From contig JAWLDZ010000003.1 in the NCBI GenBank assembly GCA_041686355.1, forward strand, positions 1-64,000: 64,000 nucleotides of DNA, written 5' to 3'. Below the pieces are notes generated by a model. It was not told the DNA's origin. It saw only the letters and a list, made by a program, of their open reading frames with translations, and did not search any database. The first letter of the stretch is position 1, and each line of letters opens with the position of its first letter. Source of the stretch: DSBN01 sp041686355 (GTDB lineage Bacteria > Spirochaetota > Spirochaetia > DSM-16054 > Sediminispirochaetaceae). Below, piece after piece: positions 16,888-25,511 of this stretch. Made by a program: the position numbers and the translations under genes.

Positions 16888-16921
16888 TTATCCTAAAGTT
16901 TTCAGAAATTATTATGTATCC

Positions 16922-17335
16922 TTAGAGAAACAGAACTCGGGGAAAAAGAAAATGCAGTAGCCCAATAACTACCAAAATAATTCCAATGGTGCTCTTATTG
17001 TCTACGAATATCCGCTGCAGCTTATCTATAAAAGAAGAGCCAATTTCAGACTGTTCTTTATAGTAATCAAGAAAAAACACACCAGCCATCAGCAACAGGC
17101 TCAGCGCCGGAAAAAGGTCGCCCACTACAGCCACATCACCCTTTGTTACACTCAAAATCTTAAATATTCCGACAACAAGGGATAGCAGAATAAAGACCAT
17201 ACGAGAGGCAATATTAATCCGAAGCCCCTCATGGAGCTTTTCTAACATCGGAATTTTTTCCTGTAAGAGAGGTGCCGCAAGTATAAGTCCACCTAAAATA
17301 TTCAATATAACAGCAAGTAAATAGAATTGTACCAT
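16922..17335 (-). CDS. Small polytopic membrane protein of unknown function
   Basis: A 137-residue protein I do not recognise. From the ATG at 17335 it has about four hydrophobic segments: YLLAVILNILGGLILAAPLL (4-23), ASRMVFILLSLVVGIFKIL (about 43-61), FPALSLLLMAGVFFL (about 75-89) and IGIILVVIGLLHFLF (about 118-132). A short charged loop (DYYKEQSEIGSSFIDKLQR) lies between the third and fourth. No catalytic motif is visible. The longer reading from a TTG at 17374 is rejected because the promoter's -10 element would fall inside it; GGGGGA lies 5 nt before the chosen ATG. Confidence 0.65.
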   Translation of the reverse strand: MVQFYLLAVILNILGGLILAAPLLQEKIPMLEKLHEGLRINIASRMVFILLSLVVGIFKILSVTKGDVAVVGDLFPALSLLLMAGVFFLDYYKEQSEIGSSFIDKLQRIFVDNKSTIGIILVVIGLLHFLFPRVLFL

Positions 17336-17365
17336 GGGAATCCCCCAATTGTAAGATATTAACAA

Positions 17366-17392
17366 ATTATACAATCAATATAGCATCGTCAA
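17366..17392 (-). promoter_or_regulatory. Strong putative sigma70 promoter
   Basis: On the minus strand TTGACG (17392-17387) and a perfect TATAAT (17371-17366) are separated by 15 bases, shorter than the ideal 17 but with near-consensus hexamers. The predicted start near 17359 lies upstream of the ATG at 17335. It sits just after the end of the preceding minus-strand gene, so it would give the small membrane protein and the Nudix gene their own transcript. Confidence 0.6.
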
Positions 17393-17395
17393 GCT

Positions 17396-18022
17396 CTATC
17401 GTCTCATCTTTTTTTCTAAAGTCACGCTTTCTTCACCTAAGCTTATTGTAGACCGGAGCTTCACTGCGGATGTACCCTGCATATCTTCAGGCAACTCAAT
17501 TTTTTTTCGTAGAATCTGCGTATCAAGCGTTTCCCCCTCCGTAAACGGTGCAAACTCGGCTTGTACCCGGGTATCGCTCTCCAATATTCTAAACTCTATC
17601 TGGAACACCTCTTTCGCTAAGTTGCCCACTGCAATCTCGGATGGATTAGGCTGCAGCATCAAACTTGTATATACCGCCCCTTCGTTGAGATACCCATGCA
17701 GAGAGAAAGAATATCCCCCAAAGTTGTTCACATCACTGCCTGGCCGTATAAACGGAAAAACCAGGGTAAGCACCAAAATCACCAGCAGGATATCGACAAG
17801 AATGATCAGTAGTCCGGGATTACTCCGAAACACGGTTCCGAACCGCTGCTTACGACTCGACCCCGGCAGTTCCGGCTCTGGGGCGCTCCCGCGGCTATGA
17901 AACTTTATTTCTCCTGAAGCTACATGCTGCTCGAATACCGACTGATCGGCCAGCTCCTTGGCGGAATAACGGGATTCTGAAGAGGAGCCCTTCTGCGGGT
18001 CACCACTGTCCGGCGAGTTCAT
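17396..18022 (-). CDS. Single-pass membrane protein of unknown function
   Basis: A 208-residue protein not assigned to a family. Residues 1-60 are hydrophilic and Ser-rich (MNSPDSGDPQKGSSSES...). A basic patch (SSRKQRFGTVFRSNP) precedes one transmembrane helix, LLIILVDILLVILVLTLVFP (about 72-91). The outer domain of about 110 residues is beta-rich (YSFSLHGYLNEGAVYTSLML, VFQIEFRILES) and ends in a basic tail. The ATG at 18022 follows GGGAGA with good spacing; a TTG at 18046 is less likely. The 5' end overlaps nnr by 23 bases, indicating translational coupling, but the nnr reaction gives no hint of its role. Confidence 0.65.
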   Translation of the reverse strand: MNSPDSGDPQKGSSSESRYSAKELADQSVFEQHVASGEIKFHSRGSAPEPELPGSSRKQRFGTVFRSNPGLLIILVDILLVILVLTLVFPFIRPGSDVNNFGGYSFSLHGYLNEGAVYTSLMLQPNPSEIAVGNLAKEVFQIEFRILESDTRVQAEFAPFTEGETLDTQILRKKIELPEDMQGTSAVKLRSTISLGEESVTLEKKMRR

Positions 18023-19583
18023 CTTTGTCTCCCGGGAATTGATCAACCCAGACTTGGGACACTGCCCGTGCCAGGTCTCCAGCTAAAAACCAGCCCCTCG
18101 TCCGATGCGCCAATCGCCCGGCCGCCTGGTGCTGGGATGCGCCTCTGCAGGCAGCTTCAAAGACGGGTAAGCCAGAGGCAAGAATGCCGGTAATAATGCC
18201 GGCTAAGACATCCCCCGATCCCCCGGTGGCCATTGCCGGGTTCATGCCGTCTACCACAGCGAACCTGCCGTCAGGCGATACAATCCAAACCACATGACTC
18301 TTTAAGACTATCACCACTTGAAGCTCTCGAGCCACAGGTACAACTGCGGAAAGGGGATTTGAAAGAAGGCCCGGTTTATCAATTTCAAATGGACTGTCCT
18401 TGACCAAAGCAAGGAATTCACCCGGATGGGGAGTGAGAATCCAGTGTCCGGCTGTCAATCTCTGGAGAGCACTGCTTCCGTGGTCATTCCATAGTTCTCT
18501 GAGTACCCCAATACCATCGGCATCTATTACCCCGGGAAGTTCGCTTTCCAATAAGGTCTGCAGTATAGAACTGCGGGAGTCTTTTCCCCATCCCGGACCT
18601 GCCAAGAGGGCTGAAAAGCGTCTTTCCAGATCAGCGGCCTGCATGGGCTTATACGGACTGACCATGGTTTCAGAAAGCTTGCCAGCCAGGATGGGATAAA
18701 TTTCCTGATCCGTAAACAAGCTTACCAAACCTGCCCCGGCCCGACCTGCACCTTCCGCCGCCAAGGCGGCTGCCCCGCTGGTCCCAACACTGCCGGCCCA
18801 TATAGCTGCGTGGCCGCGAACATTTTTGTAATCCTGTGCCCGAAAGGCCGGCTTTTTAAGGCCTTCCAGCAATTCTCCGCGCCCCGCACCCTCAAGCTCG
18901 GGAGGGCTTTGTAACAACTGTGGAGGAAAGCCAAGCTTCACTGTACGAATAGTACCTGCATAAGGCCGGCCGGCGGGAGTATACAGTGGGACTTTCGGCA
19001 AGCCCATAGTCAGAGTAAGATGTGCTTTTACAGCCGGATATTCCTCCAAAAAGTCATTGCCCACACCACTGGGGACATCAATTGCAACCACATATCCGGT
19101 ACCCTCTTCGTTCACAGCCTTCACCATAGCAGCGGCACTTCCGTGCAGTGCTCCACGGATACCGGTACCGCTTATGCCGTCAAACAGGACATCCGCACTA
19201 CGGATTGTTGAGCGCGAAGATTCTTCATCGGTCTCCCAAAAAACAATCGGTATACCAAGCTGCCTCACAATACGATAGTGCATCGCTGCAGCTTCGTTCA
19301 TCTTAGTAAGATCACGACATACAACAGTAACTTCATCTGTGGCCTTGAGGAAGGCTTGACGGGCCATTACCAGTGCATCTCCCCCATTGTTGCCACCTCC
19401 AGCTAAGAATACCAGAGAGCGGCCCTCACGCCTCTGAGAAGGACGATTTAACTCCCACTCAACGGAGAACTGGTGAAAGGCCTTGATCCCGGCATTTTCC
19501 ATGAGTAAAAGTCCAGGTATACCGTATTCTTCTTCAGCAAGGCGGTCTATCTCAGCCATTATCTGCGGTTGAACTATCCTCAT
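18000..19583 (-). CDS. nnr: Bifunctional NAD(P)H-hydrate epimerase / ADP-dependent NAD(P)H-hydrate dehydratase
   Basis: Repairs hydrated NADH and NADPH. The 527-residue product fuses an N-terminal YjeF_N epimerase (about 1-225: LLMENAGIKAF, FLAGGGNNGGDALVMARQ, VVAIDVPSGVG) to a C-terminal ribokinase-like dehydratase (about 235-515: GHAAIWAGSVGTSGAAALAA, LLAGPGWGK, LTPHPGEF, and NPAMATGGSGDVLAGIITG with the catalytic Asp). Both halves keep their signatures, so both activities are expected. The start overlaps the upstream lipoprotein gene by 32 bases and the stop overlaps the next gene by 23, a tightly packed three-gene unit driven from the promoter near 20810. Confidence 0.92.
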   Translation of the reverse strand: MRIVQPQIMAEIDRLAEEEYGIPGLLLMENAGIKAFHQFSVEWELNRPSQRREGRSLVFLAGGGNNGGDALVMARQAFLKATDEVTVVCRDLTKMNEAAAMHYRIVRQLGIPIVFWETDEESSRSTIRSADVLFDGISGTGIRGALHGSAAAMVKAVNEEGTGYVVAIDVPSGVGNDFLEEYPAVKAHLTLTMGLPKVPLYTPAGRPYAGTIRTVKLGFPPQLLQSPPELEGAGRGELLEGLKKPAFRAQDYKNVRGHAAIWAGSVGTSGAAALAAEGAGRAGAGLVSLFTDQEIYPILAGKLSETMVSPYKPMQAADLERRFSALLAGPGWGKDSRSSILQTLLESELPGVIDADGIGVLRELWNDHGSSALQRLTAGHWILTPHPGEFLALVKDSPFEIDKPGLLSNPLSAVVPVARELQVVIVLKSHVVWIVSPDGRFAVVDGMNPAMATGGSGDVLAGIITGILASGLPVFEAACRGASQHQAAGRLAHRTRGWFLAGDLARAVSQVWVDQFPGDKDELAGQW

Positions 19584-20787
19584 CTTTCTCCTCCAAAAAA
19601 CGGTCGGTTCGCCACCACACTACATCCGCACTGTATTCATGCACCAGCATGGCTGATAACACGCCATCATGATTCAAATGGAAATCGCGGTACATAATCG
19701 ATTCTTCAGGAATCTCAATATAGTTGCGTTGAATCACCGTTCCGTCACGCCGCAGCAGCAGCAGTTCAAACAGCTCGCTATGATCATGGGTCATCAAAAA
19801 GAACACATTGCCCCGACTATTCCCCATTAACTCATAAAGGCTGCGTATCTGTTTCGACTCCTCAAACTCAGATATACTATATTCATCGGTACGGACCGGT
19901 ACGGTCACAGAACCCGCATACTTCTCGCTCTCAAGATCGTACCACCAAATCCGGGACTCTTGAAAATATATGTTTCGCTTAGACTCCGCACCGGTATCTT
20001 CACCACCATAGTAATCTATCTTTAGATACAGGAGGTGTTCATCAATGTCGGCAGAAACGGATCCAAGCGAGGGTAAAAGCTCTTGCCCTTCAGGCACCGG
20101 CAGATTACTCCGGGAGATAGTCGCTTCGTACAACAAAGAACCCTTCGAACTGAACCAGTACACGAACCAGTGCTGAATAGAACGGGAAATAACTACAATT
20201 TCATCAGAATTAGTTACCTGTATCGATTCTATATAGGGAAAAGGAGTTCCGCTCCTGCCTTCCCTTCCGAGATAATCAATCATGTTTCCATTTTGATCGA
20301 AGCGCAGCACCACCCGGTTCAACATAGCCTGAATCTCTTCATCATATTCCTGCTGCATTTCAGAGACACGGTCTTCTACCAAAAGACTTTTGTCTGAGGT
20401 TACTGCGATCTCACCGACTTCTTTAAAGGGGTACTTGAAGGCCCGCCGGTTGGAGAGCTGTTCATCCGTCGCGTTTTCATCTAAAAGAAAAGGTTCGGGG
20501 TTCTCATTTGGATTGTAATAAAGCGATACTATATCACCGTAACTGGTAAACTCCATTACTTTTTGCGAGCTTCCATTTGAGATAAAAAACAGCCCGTTCC
20601 GCATTAGAATACGGCTTTTCTGTCTAAAGGAAACACCTCTTAACTGGAGCATGTCCAGCTGGTCTTCCATCTTACCAATCTCAAGCTCAAAGAGCTTCTC
20701 CCGTTCAAGGGTCTTTTGTTCATCGCCCTGGCAAGAAATTAAAAAAAACACTGGTAACAGTATTAGTAGAATAATTGTTTGTTTCAT
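19552..20787 (-). CDS. Lipoprotein with beta-propeller-like repeats
   Basis: A 411-residue secreted lipoprotein. The signal peptide ends in a clear lipobox, FFLISC, with Cys19 the lipidation site. The body has recurring short-strand blocks (LFFISNGSSQKVMEFTSYGD, VVLRFDQNGNMIDYLGREG, ESIQVTNSDEIVVISRS, YWFSSKGSLLYEATI) like NHL or six-bladed propeller repeats. It resembles a spirochaete family I recall being annotated as LIC_12708, but this is from memory. Such proteins often serve as envelope scaffolds; no enzymatic motif was seen. It is divergent from secA and first in the unit with nnr. Confidence 0.7.
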   Translation of the reverse strand: MKQTIILLILLPVFFLISCQGDEQKTLEREKLFELEIGKMEDQLDMLQLRGVSFRQKSRILMRNGLFFISNGSSQKVMEFTSYGDIVSLYYNPNENPEPFLLDENATDEQLSNRRAFKYPFKEVGEIAVTSDKSLLVEDRVSEMQQEYDEEIQAMLNRVVLRFDQNGNMIDYLGREGRSGTPFPYIESIQVTNSDEIVVISRSIQHWFVYWFSSKGSLLYEATISRSNLPVPEGQELLPSLGSVSADIDEHLLYLKIDYYGGEDTGAESKRNIYFQESRIWWYDLESEKYAGSVTVPVRTDEYSISEFEESKQIRSLYELMGNSRGNVFFLMTHDHSELFELLLLRRDGTVIQRNYIEIPEESIMYRDFHLNHDGVLSAMLVHEYSADVVWWRTDRFLEEKDEDSSTADNG

Positions 20788-20795
20788 CTTACCCC

Positions 20796-20825
20796 ATACT
20801 ACTCTTCACAAATCAGGAATGTCAA
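20796..20825 (-). promoter_or_regulatory. Putative promoter of the lipoprotein-nnr unit
   Basis: A perfect TTGACA (minus strand, 20825-20820) is followed after 18 bases by TAGTAT (20801-20796). The predicted start lies within a few bases of the ATG at 20787, so the transcript would be almost leaderless. A near-perfect 7-bp hairpin (20832-20850) lies just upstream, between the divergent genes. Confidence 0.4.
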
Positions 20826-20932
20826 TTCGATGAACTCATTCTTTGAGCTCACTGGTAGAAACATACTTTTTTATCGTGTAAAATAGTAGGCTGTTAAAAC
20901 TTAATGTTCTAGGCAAGGCAGGATTTTTCTAT

Positions 20933-23662
20933 ATGATACAGAAAATTACAAATAAAATTATGGGGTCCCAACATGAAAAGGACCTAAAGACAATGCTTCC
21001 GCTCCTGTACAAAATCAATCAATTGGAGAATTGGGCGACGGAGCTCTCTCCAAATGATTTTCCCAAAAAAACGGCGGAGTTCCGCACACGCTACCAGGAG
21101 GGTGAGGCCCTGGACAAAATGCTGCCTGAAGCATTCGCAATGGTCCGGGAAGCAGCCCGGCGCGTGCTTGGCGAGCGACACTACGATGTACAGCTGTTAG
21201 GGGGAATTGTCCTTCATTTTGGTAAGATCATGGAAATGAAAACCGGTGAGGGGAAAACCCTTTCCAGTGTGACCGCCGCCTACCTGAATGCCATCCCCGG
21301 CAAAGGGGTTCATGTGGTTACTGTAAACGACTATCTGGCCGAACGTGATGCCGAATGGATGGCACCGGTGTATAACTATTTGGGGCTAAGCGTGGGGGCG
21401 GTACTGCCACAGATGGATAATCAGAACCGGATTGAAGCCTATAGACAGGATATCACCTACGGAACTAATAATGAGTTCGGTTTTGATTATCTGCGCGACA
21501 ACATGCGGTGGAGCTCGGAAGAAAAGGTGCAACGGGACCACAACTACTGTATCATTGATGAGATCGACTCGATCCTGATCGATGAGGCTCGGACTCCGCT
21601 CATCATCTCCGGTCAGGCTGAAGATGATACCCGTAAGTTTATGGATGTAAACCGGCTGATTCCTTTTCTTAAAGAGTGCGATAAAGATCCCGACACCGGT
21701 GAATACCCCGAGGAGCCGGAGGGTGATTTCAAAGTTGATGAGAAGGGAAAACGAGTGACCTTTACCGAGGAAGGCATGAACCATATTGAACAGCTGCTGC
21801 TGAAACATAAGGTTATTCAGGATTCGCTGTTTACCGACAATAATTTTGAATATATTCACTACTTTACCCAGGCAGTGAAAGCCCACCGCATGTTTCAGAA
21901 AGATGTAGATTACGTGGTGCAGGAAGGCAAGGTTGAGATCGTCGATGAATTTACCGGACGTATCCTCACCGGTCGGCGCTACTCCGAAGGACTGCACCAA
22001 GCCATCGAGGCGAAAGAGGGTATCAAAGTTGCTAAGCGCAATAAAACCCTGGCCACCATTACTTTTCAAAACTTCTTTCGGATGTACGATAAGATCTCAG
22101 GTATGACCGGTACCGCCGATACCGAGGCGCGGGAGTTTGGAAAAATCTACGGCCTTGAAGTAGTGGTGATCCCGACTAATCGCCCGATGGTACGTCTTGA
22201 CCAGGACGATGCTATTTACCTCAACGAGAAGTTCAAATATGAATCAATCAGTGAAGAGATTGCACGACTGAAACAGAAGGGACAGCCAGTGCTGGTTGGT
22301 ACGGTTTCAATTGAAAAATCGGAACATCTGTCCTCTCTGCTCAAGAAAAAGGGAGTTCAGCATGAGGTACTCAACGCTAAAAACCACGCTCGTGAAGCTC
22401 TGATTATCGCGGAAGCCGGAGCCAAGGGCTCGGTTACCATTGCGACCAACATGGCCGGACGCGGGACCGACATAAAGCTTGGGGGTAACCCCGATTTCCG
22501 AGCACGCCGAAAGGTGGGCACCGAAGCATCCCAGGAGGAGTTCCGTGCAGCCTTTGAAAAAGAGTATCAGTCCTGGATAAATGACTACAACGAAGTCAAA
22601 CAGCTTGGGGGCCTTTACATTTTGGGGACTGAGCGACATGAATCCCGGAGAATTGATAACCAGCTGCGCGGCCGTTCCGGACGGCAGGGAGACCCGGGGG
22701 AATCCCGCTTTTTCCTCTCCCTGGATGACGATTTGATGCGCCTGTTTGCAAAGGACAACCTCAAAAATCTTATGGGACGAATCGGAATGGACAGCGGAGA
22801 GCCGATTTATCATTCATTGATCAATAAAGCAATCGAGCGCGCCCAAAACCGAGTTGAGGAACGAAACTTTGAAATAAGAAAACATCTGCTTGACTTTGAT
22901 GATGTGCTCAACGAGCAGAGAAAGTTTATTTACGGCCAGCGGGATGAGATTCTAAAGGATTCAAACCTGAAAGAGCGGGTTGTGGGAACCATCCGGCAGC
23001 TGACCGAAGAGGTAGTTTACAACTATACCCAGAACAGAGGGGATCTTGATTCGGCTAAGGTCGACTTGGAGCAGGAGTTCCAGGCAAAAATGTACTATCA
23101 GCCGGATATTTCCGACATCGATCTGCAAAAGGACTCGGAAGAGGATATAGTAAACAGGATTGTAGCGCGTATTGACCGGGAGATTCAGGACAAAATTGAT
23201 GCAGTCGGGGTAAAGCCCTTCAATGACTTTATCCGGTACAACTATCTCCGGCAGATCGACCAGCGCTGGCAGGACCATCTGGATGAATTAGAAGCGCTGC
23301 GCGAGGCGGTTTATCTGCGCACCTACGGACAAAAAAACCCGTTACTGGAATACAAGCTGGAAGGCTTCGATATATTCGACACCCTGATTTATAACATCCG
23401 AAGCCAGATAGCCAGAATGGTCATCAATGTTGAAATCAAGCAGCCGGAGCAAGCCCGCAGAAGGCAGCCGGTTGCCGCCGCAGCGGCCAGTCATAAGCAG
23501 TTGGGTCAATTTGCCGCAGGGGGGGCACCTGCAGCAGCTTCTGCAGGTGGAGGCTCTCAACCTCAGGGAGCACAGGTAAAGCGGACTGTACCGAAGGTCG
23601 GCCGCAACGAGCCCTGTCCCTGTGGGAGCGGGAAAAAATACAAGCACTGTCACGGAAAGTAG
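20933..23662 (+). CDS. secA: Preprotein translocase ATPase SecA
   Basis: Motor ATPase that drives unfolded preproteins through SecYEG. The 909-residue product is full length, with Walker A MKTGEGKT (about 102-109), TYGTNNEFGFDYLRDNM, the DEAD-like IIDEIDSILIDEARTP, TVSIEKSEHLSSLL, ATNMAGRGTDIKLGGN, and the arginine finger region NQLRGRSGRQGDPG. It ends with the SEC-C zinc motif CPCGSGKKYKHCH after an Ala/Gly/Gln-rich linker. The start ATG at 20933 is followed by a second ATG nine codons later; AGGCAGGA lies upstream of the first. The gene stands alone, divergent from the lipoprotein gene and closed by a bidirectional terminator. Confidence 0.97.
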   Translation: MIQKITNKIMGSQHEKDLKTMLPLLYKINQLENWATELSPNDFPKKTAEFRTRYQEGEALDKMLPEAFAMVREAARRVLGERHYDVQLLGGIVLHFGKIMEMKTGEGKTLSSVTAAYLNAIPGKGVHVVTVNDYLAERDAEWMAPVYNYLGLSVGAVLPQMDNQNRIEAYRQDITYGTNNEFGFDYLRDNMRWSSEEKVQRDHNYCIIDEIDSILIDEARTPLIISGQAEDDTRKFMDVNRLIPFLKECDKDPDTGEYPEEPEGDFKVDEKGKRVTFTEEGMNHIEQLLLKHKVIQDSLFTDNNFEYIHYFTQAVKAHRMFQKDVDYVVQEGKVEIVDEFTGRILTGRRYSEGLHQAIEAKEGIKVAKRNKTLATITFQNFFRMYDKISGMTGTADTEAREFGKIYGLEVVVIPTNRPMVRLDQDDAIYLNEKFKYESISEEIARLKQKGQPVLVGTVSIEKSEHLSSLLKKKGVQHEVLNAKNHAREALIIAEAGAKGSVTIATNMAGRGTDIKLGGNPDFRARRKVGTEASQEEFRAAFEKEYQSWINDYNEVKQLGGLYILGTERHESRRIDNQLRGRSGRQGDPGESRFFLSLDDDLMRLFAKDNLKNLMGRIGMDSGEPIYHSLINKAIERAQNRVEERNFEIRKHLLDFDDVLNEQRKFIYGQRDEILKDSNLKERVVGTIRQLTEEVVYNYTQNRGDLDSAKVDLEQEFQAKMYYQPDISDIDLQKDSEEDIVNRIVARIDREIQDKIDAVGVKPFNDFIRYNYLRQIDQRWQDHLDELEALREAVYLRTYGQKNPLLEYKLEGFDIFDTLIYNIRSQIARMVINVEIKQPEQARRRQPVAAAAASHKQLGQFAAGGAPAAASAGGGSQPQGAQVKRTVPKVGRNEPCPCGSGKKYKHCHGK

Positions 23663-23676
23663 AATGCGTACAGTAA

Positions 23677-23708
23677 AATAGTGCCGGGCTTATTGGCCCG
23701 GCTTATTT
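23677..23708. terminator. Bidirectional terminator between secA and the M23 peptidase
   Basis: GCCGGGC (23683-23689) pairs with GCCCGGC (23696-23702) across TTATTG. The flanks AAATAGT and TTATTTAT can extend the stem and supply U-rich tails in both directions. The right arm abuts the stop codon of the convergent peptidase gene. Confidence 0.75.
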
Positions 23709-24932
23709 ATATAAATACCCACCCATAGGATCCACCGGTACATTGTTTTTATACAGCGAGAAATGCAAATGGGAACCGGTGCTGCGGCCGCTGTTGCCCA
23801 TTAGGCCAACCCGCTGCCCCTGTGAGATGTACTGATTTTGACTGACCTCAATAGTACTCAGATGCCCATAGAGGCTCTGATACCCGTGGTTATGCTTAAT
23901 AACTACATATTTTCCATAGCCCCGCGCCTGATTTCCCACGGCGACCACCCGACCCTCCATAGTGGCTTTAATCGGAGTACCCGTGCGGTTTGCGAAATCA
24001 ACACCGTAGTGCATGCGACGTACCCCGGTAAAAGGATCGGCTCGATACCCGAAACCGGAAGTAAGCCGTCCGGCGGCTGGATAGATAAACAGAGTGCCCA
24101 TTGCCTTCTTATAATCATATTCACTTATCGCTGCACCCGGGATAAACAGCTTCTGACCAGGTTGAATTTGGGCTGTCTGCAGATCATTGGCATCTAAGAG
24201 GTTTTCCAGGGAAACCTCGTAGCGGGCAGAGATTTTATCCAGTGAATCACCTCGCTGCACCGTATACGGCACCCCATCTATGTCCGGGATAGTAATTTCG
24301 CTGCCCGCAATCAAGCGCCGGACATCGTCGATTTTATTAAAACTGATAAGGGTGCCTACATCCAGATTGTTCTCCGCCGCTATCTCAGACAAAGTATCTC
24401 CCTGCTGTACCACATACGAGTTGGTACTTACAGAAGTGACGATAGGTCTATCCCCGAGAGTAATATCACCAGAACCGCGAGACTCGGATTCCGGCGAAGC
24501 AAAAGCAAGCATTTCACCGCTTATGGTACTGCTGCTTTCCGGTAAGTCCAGCTGAAACTCCTCTGCCTTGGAAATACTGCCGTCCAGCTGCAGAGCCCCC
24601 CAGCTAAGGATCCCTAGTACCAAAACTCCTGTACCGGCTAAAAAGAGCCTATATTCATCTATTTTAAGCTGTTTCGGAGGTTTGAGCTTCAACCACTTCG
24701 GCAGCTTCATTCTTGGAAACCTGAAAGTTGAGATAATTGTTTTAGCGGGCTTTGTTTTGGGCTTACTCCTACGCTTAGACCTAGGAATGAGTGCTTTCAA
24801 CTTCCCCCTGCGAACGGATTGCCGCCGCAAAAGGCTAGCCTTCTCCACTAAAGAGTTTCGGCTTGTGTTTCTCTTTATTTTCCGTGTACGCTGAATGTTT
24901 GATCCATACTTAGTAAAAACTGTATTGCTCAT
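23703..24932 (-). CDS. LysM and M23 metallopeptidase (cell-wall endopeptidase)
   Basis: A 409-residue membrane-anchored or secreted enzyme. The first 90 residues are strikingly basic (many KR runs) and are followed by one hydrophobic helix, YRLFLAGTGVLVLGILSWGA (about 94-113). Two LysM domains come next (SYVVQQGDTLSEIAAENNLD and PYTVQRGDSLDKISARYEVS), then an M23 domain with the zinc ligands in MHYGVDFANR and HLHFSLYKNN. It should bind peptidoglycan and cut or regulate peptide crosslinks in the periplasm. I start at the ATG at 24932; a TTG at 24956 would add eight residues. The arginine-rich N-terminus of this length is unusual for the family. Confidence 0.88.
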   Translation of the reverse strand: MSNTVFTKYGSNIQRTRKIKRNTSRNSLVEKASLLRRQSVRRGKLKALIPRSKRRSKPKTKPAKTIISTFRFPRMKLPKWLKLKPPKQLKIDEYRLFLAGTGVLVLGILSWGALQLDGSISKAEEFQLDLPESSSTISGEMLAFASPESESRGSGDITLGDRPIVTSVSTNSYVVQQGDTLSEIAAENNLDVGTLISFNKIDDVRRLIAGSEITIPDIDGVPYTVQRGDSLDKISARYEVSLENLLDANDLQTAQIQPGQKLFIPGAAISEYDYKKAMGTLFIYPAAGRLTSGFGYRADPFTGVRRMHYGVDFANRTGTPIKATMEGRVVAVGNQARGYGKYVVIKHNHGYQSLYGHLSTIEVSQNQYISQGQRVGLMGNSGRSTGSHLHFSLYKNNVPVDPMGGYLYK

Positions 24933-24992
24933 AACTCTTAATATCCATATCGACAAAATGAAACTTACATATTAATATTAGTTCTCACTTTT

Positions 24993-25496
24993 ATGGGACA
25001 AGTTATGAGATCACCCTTTACGCATATTGTACTTATAGCCCTTGGAGTCTGCTTTGCAGCAATCTCACTTTATGATGTAAAGTATATCGATGGGGACTCT
25101 ATGTTTCCAACTTTGAGAACAAACCAGACAATTTTTATATATCGCTGGGCTTATGGTGCCAGACTGCCTTGGAGCAGAGAATATATTATTCGGTGGGGTA
25201 GAATTAAACAGAATGAGCTTGTATTCTTCAGGGAACCGGTTTACTCTCTTCCAGTAATAAAACGCTGTGTGGGAGCCGCAGGAACAGCAATACGGCGTGA
25301 GGGAAATATGTTTATTATTGGTGACACACACATCCCACTCAGCGAAATCCATGCAACTGAACTGCTGTATTTAGAGACGATACCTGAGGGGAAAGTATTT
25401 CTCCTTGGGGATAACCGCAAGGTATCTCTGGACTCCCGTTATTATGGGCTTATAGATGTAAGTCGCATAGAGGGGCGGGTACTGGGATATAACTAG
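24993..25496 (+). CDS. lepB: Signal peptidase I
   Basis: Membrane serine protease that removes signal peptides from exported proteins. The compact 167-residue product has one N-terminal transmembrane helix (about 9-27), the catalytic Ser36 in DGDSMFPTL, the general-base Lys90 in PVIKRCVG, and box E LGDNRKVSLDSRYYG. It is smaller than E. coli LepB but similar to Gram-positive and other spirochaete forms. No good ribosome site precedes the ATG at 24993; the ATG at 25005 is an alternative. It lies 15 bases before the penicillin-binding protein gene and near secA, forming an export and envelope neighbourhood. Confidence 0.9.
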   Translation: MGQVMRSPFTHIVLIALGVCFAAISLYDVKYIDGDSMFPTLRTNQTIFIYRWAYGARLPWSREYIIRWGRIKQNELVFFREPVYSLPVIKRCVGAAGTAIRREGNMFIIGDTHIPLSEIHATELLYLETIPEGKVFLLGDNRKVSLDSRYYGLIDVSRIEGRVLGYN

Positions 25497-25511
25497 GACG
25501 GGTAAAGCAAT

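Noticed and set aside
21386..22069. 227-codon minus-strand open frame
   Set aside because: Antisense shadow within secA; no motif and no ribosome site.
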